Assembly (NCBI GenBank): GCA_948500755.1
Contig: CAOOYH010000004.1
Location: 1 to 64,000, forward strand
Direction of reading: 5' to 3'
Source of the DNA: an uncultured Lactobacillus sp.
Lineage (GTDB): Bacteria > Bacillota > Bacilli > Lactobacillales > Lactobacillaceae
DNA: 64,000 nt
A program made the translations under genes and the position numbers. The notes beneath the pieces are model-generated. The model searched no databases. It worked only from the letters and a program-made list of their open reading frames with translations, and was not told where the DNA came from. This document shows, in pieces, positions 36,790 to 45,038 of the stretch (positions are counted from its first letter, which is position 1; each line of letters begins with the position of its first letter).

Positions 36790-37623
36790 ATGAATAATTA
36801 TAGAATTGGAAAATATTTAAAAAGAGAACGAAAAAATAGACAGTTAAATCAAAAACAATTTTTGCATGGAGTATTGTCAATTTCTCAATATTCACGTATT
36901 GAAAATGAAGAACAAGACATTAGGATGATGGACTTTATTCAAATTATGTATCTTAATAAAATTGATTTTATTAGATTTTTTGATCAGTTTCAAAATGATA
37001 ATGGCATAAATATTAATTCTAAAAATAAAGAAGAAAAAATTTTAGAAAAATTAGCACAACTTTTTTATGATCAAGATTTAGTCCGAATTAAGGAAATGAA
37101 AGAAGAAGTTTTAGATAAGAAAACATTAGCTTTAAAATGGAAGTTAATAATTGCAATTTTAGAAGGTAATCTTAATTCCTTAGATAATAAGTTCAAGATA
37201 GAATTTTCGGAAGAACTTAATAAAAGTGATAATTGGACTGAAGATAAAGATTTTTTACAGTTATTTAGCAGTTCAATGCAATTATTTAATATTGAACGAC
37301 TAAATATTTATATGAAAAAAATTTTGTTAAAATACAGAGACAATATTAATAAAGAAAATTTTGAAGTTCAAAGAAGAATTGCAAGCATAGGAATCAACTA
37401 TTTAGCAGCTACATATAACCAGACAAATAAATCGCTGTTCAATGAAGTAATCTTACTTTTGAATAATTTATCCGAAAATCCTGATTTACTTATGTATAAG
37501 ATGTTAAGACTCTATTTTATTTATTTAAAAGAGGGAAAGAAACAGCAACTTGAAGAAATTTTGACTATATTAAAGGAAGCTGGATATTCTCGATTTATAA
37601 ATAATTTGCCTAAGAATTTGTAA
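36790..37623 (+). CDS. Rgg-family transcriptional regulator
   Basis: 277 residues: an N-terminal XRE helix-turn-helix (IGKYLKRERKNRQLNQKQFL, about residues 5-60), then an all-helical repeat domain of the Rgg/PlcR type that in relatives binds a short peptide imported by an oligopeptide permease. Homologous in layout to the Rgg at 43803 and the broken one at 13190. It starts 14 bp after the tsaD terminator. It is very AT-rich compared with tsaD. The 10-residue peptide ORF 76 bp downstream is its likely ligand gene (inference). Confidence 0.88.
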   Translation: MNNYRIGKYLKRERKNRQLNQKQFLHGVLSISQYSRIENEEQDIRMMDFIQIMYLNKIDFIRFFDQFQNDNGININSKNKEEKILEKLAQLFYDQDLVRIKEMKEEVLDKKTLALKWKLIIAILEGNLNSLDNKFKIEFSEELNKSDNWTEDKDFLQLFSSSMQLFNIERLNIYMKKILLKYRDNINKENFEVQRRIASIGINYLAATYNQTNKSLFNEVILLLNNLSENPDLLMYKMLRLYFIYLKEGKKQQLEEILTILKEAGYSRFINNLPKNL

Positions 37624-37699
37624 ATATACAAATTTTGGTAAATCTATTGAATATTAATGTAAAGTCTAGCTTATCTTAAATATTAAGGAGGAACCGCTT

Positions 37700-37732
37700 A
37701 TGGTTATTGTTACATTACCAGTTATTGGTTAA
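37700..37732 (+). CDS. Candidate leaderless hydrophobic signal peptide, 10 aa
   Basis: The ORF reads MVIVTLPVIG then TAA. It has an excellent ribosome binding site, AAGGAGG at 37685-37691, 8 bp before the ATG, which is hard to explain otherwise because no longer frame starts there. The peptide is almost wholly hydrophobic with a proline and a C-terminal glycine, recalling SHP pheromones of Rgg systems (which end in GG-type hydrophobic tails) and the leaderless SIP peptide of RopB in Streptococcus pyogenes. No secretion signal is present. Product not proven. Confidence 0.6.
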   Translation: MVIVTLPVIG

Positions 37733-37741
37733 TATTTTAAA

Positions 37742-37799
37742 TTGGATATATTAAAAAGTGGAAGTAGTATGATAACTAAAAATTTACTAATTATATCCA
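37742..37799. repeat. Inverted repeat between peptide ORF and secreted-protein gene
   Basis: TTGGATATA and TATATCCAA arms about 40 nt apart. May be a hairpin in the transcript or an operator for the operon downstream. Confidence 0.45.
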
Positions 37800-37807
37800 A
37801 AAGTTGA
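37769..37807 (+). CDS. Possible micro-ORF, 12 aa
   Basis: ATG with GGAAG 4 bp upstream encodes MITKNLLIISKS. Weaker ribosome binding site than the peptide at 37700 and it lies within the inverted repeat, so it may be chance. Confidence 0.2.
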   Translation: MITKNLLIISKS

Positions 37808-37820
37808 AATTGAAGTAGTG

Positions 37821-37826
37821 TATACT
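37821..37826 (+). promoter_or_regulatory. Putative -10 element before the secreted-protein gene
   Basis: TATACT with no good -35 at 17 bp, as expected for an activator-dependent promoter. Confidence 0.4.
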
Positions 37827-37850
37827 AGTAAGGTAGTGAAAGGGAATATT

Positions 37851-38255
37851 ATGTTAAAGAAAAACACTTTGCTTAAAGCAACTTTATCATTAGGTTTAGT
37901 GTTAGGTCTTGGAGGAACTGCGGTGGCTAATGCATCTAGTTGGACAGTCAGTTCAGTAACTGTGTCAAGCGGTGGTCATTGGAGTACATATGGGGAAAAG
38001 AATTTAAAGGAAACTAATTCCAATGTAGCATCTTTTAATGGTGATTCTCAGCCAGCAAAGTTTGGATGCATGGTTCATTTGATTAATAGTCATGCTGAAA
38101 CTCGATCAGATACAGTATGATTATATTTAAATCAAACTACTCATGCCGGGAATAATTCAGGAACTAAAAATTATTACTATGCTGACGTTCGTTCTCATCG
38201 TTACGAACTAAGTACTACTAGAGTTAAATTGCACTTTAGCTCTGATCGTAAATAG
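37851..38255 (+). pseudogene. Small secreted protein interrupted by TGA (possibly DUF2712-like)
   Basis: From ATG 37851 (GAAAGGG upstream) the frame gives a signal peptide (KKNTLLKATLSLGLVLGLGG...ANAS) and a Ser/Thr/Asn-rich mature part. TGA at 38118-38120 stops it, but the same frame continues without a break to TAG at 38253-38255 (LYLNQTTHAGNNSG...LHFSSDRK). One G-to-A change (TGG to TGA) explains it. The truncated 89-residue form could still be made. The pattern reminds me of DUF2712 secreted proteins found next to ABC transporters; this is a weak recollection. Confidence 0.7.
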
Positions 38256-38262
38256 AAAATTA

Positions 38263-38289
38263 AAAGGAGATCGTCCATATCTCTTTTTC
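38263..38289 (+). terminator. Terminator-like hairpin
   Basis: AAAAGGAGAT-CGTCCAT-ATCTCTTTTT, weak stem. It may reduce readthrough from the secreted-protein gene into the ABC operon. Confidence 0.55.
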
Positions 38290-38320
38290 AATATTTAAGG
38301 ATAGAAAGGAACTATAACAG

Positions 38321-39142
38321 ATGCCCAAACGGACTAAACAGATCATACTTGGAGGATTTTTGATTTATTTAGTTATTTTCACATATGTTGTACTTACCAC
38401 CATCCATCAAGAAATGCGTCCAGGATTGAAGGCGAATGGAGATAATGCCTTGTATATGTTTTTCTATCTTCAACCATTTGGACTAAGAGACTCACTATTT
38501 ATCAATTTTGGCTCAATTGCAATTATTCCGATTTTGAGTACCTACTATTTCATTCATATGAAGAATAATAATGAACTGTTCCATCTTTTACAACGAATTG
38601 GCTATCAAAAATTCATTCAAATGGTGGTTGGAAAAAGTTTCTTAGTGGCAAGCATTTTTAGTTTGATTGTAAATATTTATGAACTAATACTAATTAATTG
38701 GTTCTATGCTCCATTATCTTTTAGTGGTAAGAGTCAATTCTTACTTACAAGTAAACTGATTTACTTTTCTTCAAATGGATGGGTTAATCTCCTAACTTAT
38801 ATTGTTTTAGCGGCAATTGGTTGGGGAATCTATACAGTGTTTATTTTGGCACTGGGATTATTTATCAGAAAAAATGCTTTGTATGTTCCCTTAGGAATAG
38901 TTTTTGGGTTAGGAACCATTTTACTTGATGAGGTCGTATTAATTTCGATGAATAAAGGAACAATCCAATTTGCTAATATCCTCGCGGCCCCGAATTTATT
39001 TTCTCCTGGCCAATTAGTTATTGGAGGACAGAATCCGCCATTAGGATTATGGGCTACTTATGTGATTATTGTAGGAATATATGCTCTTTTGATTTTCGCT
39101 TTGATTAAATTCTGGCATAAAAAGCAAGAAAGAGGGGCCTAA
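38321..39142 (+). CDS. ABC transporter membrane protein (ABC-2-like), 273 aa
   Basis: About six hydrophobic segments; N-terminal signal-anchor-like helix followed by an external loop (TTIHQEMRPGLKANGDN). No precise family recognised. First of four overlapping or closely spaced genes with the ATPase at 39733, so it is probably a permease subunit of the same exporter. GAAAGGA precedes the ATG. Confidence 0.75.
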   Translation: MPKRTKQIILGGFLIYLVIFTYVVLTTIHQEMRPGLKANGDNALYMFFYLQPFGLRDSLFINFGSIAIIPILSTYYFIHMKNNNELFHLLQRIGYQKFIQMVVGKSFLVASIFSLIVNIYELILINWFYAPLSFSGKSQFLLTSKLIYFSSNGWVNLLTYIVLAAIGWGIYTVFILALGLFIRKNALYVPLGIVFGLGTILLDEVVLISMNKGTIQFANILAAPNLFSPGQLVIGGQNPPLGLWATYVIIVGIYALLIFALIKFWHKKQERGA

Positions 39143-39723
39143 TGACGAAAAGTAGAACAAGTTCTTTCATTAAAGTAATGCTGTTTTTGTCAGCTATCGT
39201 GGGATTAGTTGCAGGAATGTATTTAAACAATCGTCCCGACAGTATTCGTGATATTCCTTTCGTTTTTGTTTATCAAAATAGTATGTCGATTTATTTTGAG
39301 CCGATAATTTATATTTTGGTTTTCATTGAAGTGATCAAAATTCGGCGCATTAGGGATGCAATTGACGTTCGAAATAAGACGGATTTTGTCTTAGATAAGT
39401 TGATTCAACTTGTGGTAAGTGAATGGGCAATCTTTTGGATATGTGCATTAGTTCCATATTGGCTTTTAAATTTAAAGACTAGCTTTAAATTTGGCACTCC
39501 GACTTTAGGTATTCTAATTTTGGGCTTGAATATGGTGACTATGCTTTTAGGGATGCTCTTACTTCTCAGTGCTTATAAGTTACCATATCCTTATTTAATT
39601 TTATTGTTAGTTTTGGCAATTACTGGGGGTTATCATTATGGGATTGAGTTAAATTGCTTTTTACCACACTACAGTCCTATTTTTGATCCAACTTATCGCG
39701 CAATCCATCAAATCTATTTCTAG
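39142..39723 (+). CDS. Membrane protein of the ABC operon, 193 aa
   Basis: About five hydrophobic segments. The start overlaps the previous stop by one base (TAATG). No family recognised; probably the second permease half. Confidence 0.7.
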   Translation: MTKSRTSSFIKVMLFLSAIVGLVAGMYLNNRPDSIRDIPFVFVYQNSMSIYFEPIIYILVFIEVIKIRRIRDAIDVRNKTDFVLDKLIQLVVSEWAIFWICALVPYWLLNLKTSFKFGTPTLGILILGLNMVTMLLGMLLLLSAYKLPYPYLILLLVLAITGGYHYGIELNCFLPHYSPIFDPTYRAIHQIYF

Positions 39724-39732
39724 GAGAAAAAT

Positions 39733-40335
39733 ATGTTGAAGATAGAACATTTAAATAAAAAGTTTGGTAAAAAGGAAGTCTTGAAAGACGTCTCGCTTAC
39801 TCTTAGTCCCGGCGAAAGAATTCATATTATTGGTAAAAACGGCTCAGGCAAATCAACAATCTTTAAGATTATCACCGGCATATTGAAGCAGAATGGTGGC
39901 ACAGTTGAAATTGGGACAGATGATGTAATTGGGGCCTTGATTGAAAATCCAAGCTTTTTAGAATATGAATCTGGTCTTGAAAATTTGAAATTTTTAGCTG
40001 AACTAAATCACAACTATGATGAAAAATTAGTAAAAGATTTGATGGAAGAATTTTCTTTAGATCCTAGAGATGAGCAATCAGTTTCTAGATATTCGATCGG
40101 AATGCGTCAAAAGTTAGGCATTATTCAGGCGATTATGGAAAATCAGAATATCGTTTTGTTAGATGAACCAACGCGCGGAATTGATAAAGAAGGTATTGAG
40201 ACCTTTGTGAAAATACTTGGGCAACTTAAAGAGCAAAAACGCGCTGTCATTATCGCAAGTCATGATGATATTCCTAACTTGGTTTATGATCGAGAATTAA
40301 AGCTAAAAGATGGTGTCTTAGTTGAAGAAAAATAG
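39733..40335 (+). CDS. ABC transporter ATP-binding protein, 200 aa
   Basis: Short ATPase with Walker A GKNGSGKST, a signature region SRYSIGMRQKLGI (SIGMRQK in place of LSGGQ, as in drug/bacteriocin-type exporters) and Walker B IVLLDEPTRGID. Energises the two or three neighbouring membrane proteins. GGAGAAA precedes the ATG. Confidence 0.88.
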   Translation: MLKIEHLNKKFGKKEVLKDVSLTLSPGERIHIIGKNGSGKSTIFKIITGILKQNGGTVEIGTDDVIGALIENPSFLEYESGLENLKFLAELNHNYDEKLVKDLMEEFSLDPRDEQSVSRYSIGMRQKLGIIQAIMENQNIVLLDEPTRGIDKEGIETFVKILGQLKEQKRAVIIASHDDIPNLVYDRELKLKDGVLVEEK

Positions 40336-40804
40336 CTCTATCTTTTGGTTGTATTCCGCAATTACTTTCTTGATTATCTTTTTCTTTAGAATACATTTAG
40401 GAATATTACCTGGTGATGAGATGGTGGCTGTGAATTTTGGTATAGTCCATAAATCTTGTTGGCTCATTTTCTTAAATGTGTATCTTATCGCTTATGATTT
40501 GATTTCTATTCTTTTAGCGCGCACCAAAATGGAAATGGTGGAAGATTTTCTAGTAATTAGGAAAATTACCATCTTACATAGATTCACCATATTTTGGAAA
40601 AATTTGCTTATCTATCTCGTTCCTTTTCTTATTATTCATTTAAGCTTTTTCAATAAGCAAAATTTTCTTCTTTCTAGCATTTTGCTATTTGTTTGGCTAG
40701 TAATTTGGCTAATTTTAGCCGTTTGCCCTTTCAAAAGATTAAATCAATACATTCGAGCTACAATCATTTTGATAATTTTACTCATCTTACGGATTTTAGT
40801 ATAA
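40322..40804 (+). CDS. Membrane protein of the ABC operon, 160 aa
   Basis: TTG start inside the ATPase 3' end (14-bp overlap). About five hydrophobic segments. No family recognised. It closes the operon, before a shared terminator. Confidence 0.7.
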   Translation: MKKNSSIFWLYSAITFLIIFFFRIHLGILPGDEMVAVNFGIVHKSCWLIFLNVYLIAYDLISILLARTKMEMVEDFLVIRKITILHRFTIFWKNLLIYLVPFLIIHLSFFNKQNFLLSSILLFVWLVIWLILAVCPFKRLNQYIRATIILIILLILRILV

Positions 40805-40805
40805 G

Positions 40806-40834
40806 AAAAAACTGCCTTCAAAGGCAGTTTTTTC
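40806..40834. terminator. Bidirectional terminator
   Basis: AAAAACTGCC-TTCAAA-GGCAGTTTTTT, serving the ABC operon (+) and the ABC-F gene (-). Confidence 0.9.
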
Positions 40835-40836
40835 GT

Positions 40837-42762
40837 TTATTCAAATTCATCCAAAGCCGTCAATGCCTTTTCCCATTCGTCATTGGCTTGATCAAGCTTT
40901 TCTTGAACGGCAGACAGCTTTTCTTGCAGAGGCCCCAGCTTATCAAAGTTAGTGGCAATTTCAGGATTTGCCATTTCATTTTGAATCTCAGTTTGTTGAT
41001 TTTCTAAATCTTCAATTTCTTTTTCGGCATTATCAACGGCTCTTTGAAGCTTACGCTTTTGTGAATCACGTTGCTTCTGTTCTTGGTAAGACAACTTTTG
41101 CTCGCTAACTTGCTTGACCGGTTCAGCGGGGACGGCCTCAGTTTGACTAGGAGTTAAACCAGCGTTTTGCTTAGCTTTTTCGTCAAGATAGTAGGAGTAG
41201 TTTCCTTCGTAAATCTTGGCATGGCCATCGCGCACAGAAACAATCTTGTTTGCTAATTGATTGATAAAGTAACGGTCGTGAGAAACAAAGAGTAAAGTTC
41301 CATCATAATTGCTTAAAGCTTCTTCAAGAACTTCTTTTGCTTCAATATCCAAATGGTTAGTGGGCTCGTCCATAAGCAAGAAGTTATCATGTTCAAGTGA
41401 TAACACTGTCAAAGTCAAACGTGCCTTTTGCCCACCGGATAATTGACCAACCGTCTTGTCGATGTCCTTGGCTGTGAACAAGAAACTAGCTAAAATTGAA
41501 CGTACATCACGCTCAGGCATTGTCTTGTGGCGATCCCAAATTGTATCAAGGACGGTTTTTGAAGGGTCCAGTCGTTGCAATTCCTGGTCGTAGTAGCCGA
41601 TGTCAAGGGATGCACCATATTTAATGGAACCATCTTTTGGCGTCAATTGCTTCATAATTGTTTTAAGCAAAGTAGATTTACCAATACCGTTTGGTCCAAT
41701 AATTGCTACGCGATCGCCTTTGTTGACTTGGAAAGAGATGTCCTTAACCATTGTTTTATCAGAATAACCGATGGTTAAATCATTTAAGATAAGGACTTCT
41801 TTTCCTGAAAGGCGTTCACTATTAAAGTGAATTCTGACCTTAGATTTATGCTTTGGTGGCTTGATACGGTCAATTTTTTCTAGCTTTTTTCGTCTACTTT
41901 GTGCACGCTTAGTAGTTGTGGCACGCACCAAGTTCTTTTGGATAAATTCTTCGTCCTTCTTGATTTCTTCTTGTTGTTTTTCATAGGCAGCTTGTTGTTG
42001 CTTATCGCGCAATTTGCGTTCTGCAATGTATTGAGAATAATTTCCTTTAAAAGCAGTCAAAGTTCCAAATTGTAATTCGAAAATTTGGTTAGCTAAGTGA
42101 TCTAAGAAGTACTGGTCGTGGGATACAACTAAGATTGCGCCTGCGTAGTTTTTCAAAAAGCCTTCTAGCCAATCCAACGTATCCATATCCAAGTAGTTGG
42201 TAGGTTCGTCGAGCAAGAGCAAAGGTGGCTTTTTAAGGAGCAGCTTTACAAAAGCTAAGCGCGTCTTTTCTCCACCAGAAAGACTGCCAATCTTCTTTTG
42301 CCAAGTATTTTCGGGAAACTTGAATCCATTCAAAATACTCTTGATATCAGATGGATAAGTATAACCGCCTTGTTGCTCAAAGTCGAATTGCATTTGATCA
42401 TAGCGCTTGAGGAGGTCCTTATCTTCGGGATGATCCGCTATTTCTTCTTGGAGTTGTTCAAGCTTCTTTCCTTTATTGATTAAAGGAGTGAAAACTTCCT
42501 CCATTTCATCCCAGATCGTCTTATCTTCATCCAGTGCGTTTTCCTGAGCAATATAACCGGCTTGAATTCCCTTATTAACAGTAAATTCACCGTGAGTAGG
42601 TTCTCTTTGACCGGTCATAATCTTTAATAAAGTAGTCTTTCCCGCACCGTTTGGTCCAACAAGTCCAATTCGTGCATTTGAATCGATTGAAAAGTTAACA
42701 TTTTTAAATAGAGTATTGGCACCAAATTGTTGTTCTAAATCGTGCCCTTGTGCAATAATCAT
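40837..42762 (-). CDS. ABC-F family ATPase (YdiF/Uup type)
   Basis: 641-residue soluble protein with two ATPase domains (GPNGAGKTTLL and GPNGIGKSTLL; signatures LSGGEKTRL and LSGGQKARL) joined by the charged ABC-F linker, and a C-terminal coiled coil rich in K/E/Q. No membrane segments. ABC-F proteins act on ribosomes. Position between tsaD and rex matches Bacillus ydiF. Antibiotic-resistance function is not indicated. Confidence 0.92.
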   Translation of the reverse strand: MIIAQGHDLEQQFGANTLFKNVNFSIDSNARIGLVGPNGAGKTTLLKIMTGQREPTHGEFTVNKGIQAGYIAQENALDEDKTIWDEMEEVFTPLINKGKKLEQLQEEIADHPEDKDLLKRYDQMQFDFEQQGGYTYPSDIKSILNGFKFPENTWQKKIGSLSGGEKTRLAFVKLLLKKPPLLLLDEPTNYLDMDTLDWLEGFLKNYAGAILVVSHDQYFLDHLANQIFELQFGTLTAFKGNYSQYIAERKLRDKQQQAAYEKQQEEIKKDEEFIQKNLVRATTTKRAQSRRKKLEKIDRIKPPKHKSKVRIHFNSERLSGKEVLILNDLTIGYSDKTMVKDISFQVNKGDRVAIIGPNGIGKSTLLKTIMKQLTPKDGSIKYGASLDIGYYDQELQRLDPSKTVLDTIWDRHKTMPERDVRSILASFLFTAKDIDKTVGQLSGGQKARLTLTVLSLEHDNFLLMDEPTNHLDIEAKEVLEEALSNYDGTLLFVSHDRYFINQLANKIVSVRDGHAKIYEGNYSYYLDEKAKQNAGLTPSQTEAVPAEPVKQVSEQKLSYQEQKQRDSQKRKLQRAVDNAEKEIEDLENQQTEIQNEMANPEIATNFDKLGPLQEKLSAVQEKLDQANDEWEKALTALDEFE

Positions 42763-42831
42763 AATTTTTTCACCTAAAAATATTCTAACATAATGAGTTG
42801 TCTGACTTGTAATTGTATTGTGAAAATACGG

Positions 42832-42837
42832 TATAAT
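42832..42837 (+). promoter_or_regulatory. -10 element of rex
   Basis: Exact TATAAT about 115 bp upstream of the rex start; TTGTAA lies 19 bp before it. Confidence 0.5.
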
Positions 42838-42952
42838 TGGAAGTGAAGATTAAGATTGTGAAAAATATACTTGCAAGCCTACTAACTTTACAGGTATGAT
42901 ATAAATGCTTGATTGTTCATTCACAAACATAAAATACATGGGGGCTTCACAA

Positions 42953-43597
42953 ATGGAAAAAATAAAAATTCCTAAGGCAACAGCCAAACGCTTGCCACTT
43001 TACTACCGCTACCTTATTATCCTTAATGAAGAGGGGAAAGACAAGGTATCTTCCACAGAATTATCTGAAGCTGTACAAGTAGATAGTGCATCAATCAGAC
43101 GAGACTTTTCATATTTTGGTGCTTTAGGTAAACGTGGCTACGGTTATGATGTAAAGAATCTTTTGAAATTCTTTAAAAAGATCTTGAATCAAGATACTTT
43201 AACTAATGTAGCATTAGTTGGGGTTGGTAATTTAGGTAGAGCGCTACTTAACTATAATTTTAAGCGTAGCAATAATATTCGAATTTCATGTGCCTTTGAT
43301 ATCAATAAGGACATTACTGGTAAGATTTTAAGTGGTGTACCAGTCTATGACATGAGCGAATTAAAGAAGCAATTGAGTGATCAACAAATTTCAATTGCAA
43401 TTTTAACAGTTCCTTCCAGCTCAGCTCAAGTTACAACTAATGAAATGGTTGAAGCTGGAGTGAAGGGAATTATGAACTTTACGCCAATTCGTCTTTCCGC
43501 ACCATCAACTGTACGCGTGCAAAACGTGGACTTAGCTACTGAATTACAAACTTTAATTTATTTCCTTGATTCGGAAAAGGAAAACGATAACGATTAA
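42953..43597 (+). CDS. rex: Redox-sensing transcriptional repressor Rex
   Basis: 214 residues from ATG 42953 (MEKIKIPKATAKRLPLYYRYL), with GGGGG upstream; the longer frame from 42905 has no ribosome binding site. Winged-helix DNA-binding domain (SVDSASIRRDFSYFGALGKRGYGY region) and Rossmann domain VALVGVGNLGRAL for NADH/NAD+. Represses fermentative genes when NAD+ is high. Its 3' end and terminator are duplicated at 48243. Confidence 0.93.
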   Translation: MEKIKIPKATAKRLPLYYRYLIILNEEGKDKVSSTELSEAVQVDSASIRRDFSYFGALGKRGYGYDVKNLLKFFKKILNQDTLTNVALVGVGNLGRALLNYNFKRSNNIRISCAFDINKDITGKILSGVPVYDMSELKKQLSDQQISIAILTVPSSSAQVTTNEMVEAGVKGIMNFTPIRLSAPSTVRVQNVDLATELQTLIYFLDSEKENDND

Positions 43598-43626
43598 GAA
43601 GCTGCCGTTTAAGGCGGCTTTTTTGT
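43596..43626 (+). terminator. Terminator after rex
   Basis: AGCTGCCG-TTTAA-GGCGGCT followed by a T run. The same sequence recurs at 48268-48297. Confidence 0.9.
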
Positions 43627-43683
43627 CAGATAGAGATTAATTATCCTCAGGAGTGTAGCTGATCGGTTCCTAGATAATTTCAT

Positions 43684-43704
43684 AAGCGATACTGTCGCTT
43701 TTTG
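43684..43704 (+). terminator. Second terminator-like hairpin
   Basis: AAGCGA-TACTG-TCGCTT followed by a T run, ~60 bp after the first. Confidence 0.55.
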
Positions 43705-43730
43705 TACGTAAATTAGATATATTATTGCTA

Positions 43731-43769
43731 GAAAAGCATAATATACAGGGAATCCCTCTCATGCTTTTC
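43731..43769. repeat. Inverted repeat upstream of the Rgg gene
   Basis: GAAAAGCAT and ATGCTTTTC enclose a smaller palindrome (GGGAATCCC). It lies ~35 bp ahead of the regulator start; a regulatory role is possible. Confidence 0.4.
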
Positions 43770-43802
43770 ATTCCCAAATATGTGATTAAAAGGTGAAAGA
43801 AA

Positions 43803-44651
43803 TTGAAAATTAATGAAGCGCTAAAAAAAGAAAGATTGGCTCAACATAAAACACAAGTCAGATGGATTAAAGATATAAATATGTCAGTCTCACATTATTC
43901 AGAAATAGAATCGGGATATGTAAGAAATGGAGTTAGCTCAGATATTGATAGTGAAGATTTGATTCTTTTACTGAAATCAAACCATGTTAATATCAATGAT
44001 TTTTTTGATTTGGTTCAGGATTCATACATTGTTAGTGAAAGCACAACGGTAGCTCAACAACTTTTTGAGGAATTATATATTGCTTTTACGAATAAGGATT
44101 ATAAAAAAGCGGATAAAATAAAAAAAGAGATAGTACAAATGCCTAATATTCCAAAATCTTTAAGATATTGCGCATCGCTTATTACTGCAGATTTAAAAGA
44201 CAATATGCTGTCTTTAGATCAGAAAGTAAAGGATGAAATAGATCGATATATCTATCAATCAAATGATTGGGTAAATGATAATGAGGCTTTAATAATCTTT
44301 GGTAACTCAATTCCAGTACTTAATAAAGAAAATTTGGTTATGAGAATGGGTCAACTTTTGCGTAGGTATAAAGATATTAATGAATTTCCGAAAAATATAA
44401 AAATTAGGATTTCTACAATTTGTATGAATTATTTGTATGACGCAATTTTAAATAGAAAAATTGATAAGCATATTGAGGAATGTTTTAAATTAATTAATGA
44501 GCTCCCGGCTGACGATGTTTTTGGATTAAAAAAGATAATAGCGCGTTACCTAAGTGATGTATACAACGGAAAAGAAACATATAGCGAAGAATTAAGAAGC
44601 ATTTTTATAAGAAGTGGAATGAAGAATATAGCAGATCATTTATTTATTTAA
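43803..44651 (+). CDS. Rgg/MutR-family transcriptional regulator
   Basis: 282 residues, TTG start after AAAGGTGAAAG. N-terminal XRE helix-turn-helix (NEALKKERLAQHKTQVRWIK) and helical C-terminal repeat domain. It directly precedes the lactococcin 972-like gene, so it is the likely regulator of that bacteriocin unit. No obvious short-peptide ORF was found beside this one. Confidence 0.88.
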   Translation: MKINEALKKERLAQHKTQVRWIKDINMSVSHYSEIESGYVRNGVSSDIDSEDLILLLKSNHVNINDFFDLVQDSYIVSESTTVAQQLFEELYIAFTNKDYKKADKIKKEIVQMPNIPKSLRYCASLITADLKDNMLSLDQKVKDEIDRYIYQSNDWVNDNEALIIFGNSIPVLNKENLVMRMGQLLRRYKDINEFPKNIKIRISTICMNYLYDAILNRKIDKHIEECFKLINELPADDVFGLKKIIARYLSDVYNGKETYSEELRSIFIRSGMKNIADHLFI

Positions 44652-44741
44652 TTCGATATTTCGAAATTCACTACAAAAAACTCTTTGCTTTGTCTATTAT
44701 ATAAATGATTACTGAAGGAGGAAAGAAAGGAAGTTTTCATT

Positions 44742-45035
44742 ATGAAAAAGAGAAGTAAAGTAGTGGCAAGTTGTTTAGCATGTGCTGGATCGTTATTGTT
44801 TATAACTACACCAGTTTTAGCAGCAACCATCAATGTTGAAGGTGGAGTGTGGAACTACGGGGTAGGTAGTAAGTATGTTTGGTCATACTATTCTCATGCA
44901 CATAAAACACATAAATCTTCTGTACATGGAAAATATGATGCTTCTAGTGGGTGGACTAGAAAAGGGGTTAAAGCAAAAGCGTCCGCAGCTAAGGCTATTG
45001 GAGGTAATGAAGCTTACTACGATGTAATGAATTAA
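44742..45035 (+). CDS. Lactococcin 972-family bacteriocin precursor
   Basis: 97 residues: Sec signal peptide of 27 residues (MKKRSKVV...TTPVLA) and a ~70-residue mature part with GGVWNYGVGSKYVWSYYSH and THKSSVHGKYDASSGWTRKGVKAKA, which follows the lactococcin 972 pattern (W..G.G....SNY.H....HS..V...G). No double-glycine leader. Lactococcin 972 blocks septum formation via lipid II. Two Shine-Dalgarno-like motifs precede it. The downstream permease/ATPase pair is the standard companion of this family. Confidence 0.85.
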   Translation: MKKRSKVVASCLACAGSLLFITTPVLAATINVEGGVWNYGVGSKYVWSYYSHAHKTHKSSVHGKYDASSGWTRKGVKAKASAAKAIGGNEAYYDVMN

Positions 45036-45038
45036 GAA

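Noticed and set aside
38118..38120. TGA as a selenocysteine codon
   Set aside because: No selenoprotein family and no SECIS-like hairpin; a TGG to TGA mutation is simpler.
42807..42880. Rex operator upstream of rex
   Set aside because: Two TTGTGA half-sites occur, but neither has a correctly spaced TTCACAA partner.
44702..44758. Short ORF starting at ATG before the lactococcin 972-like gene as a signal peptide
   Set aside because: It has no ribosome binding site of its own, is polar, and overlaps the bacteriocin start.
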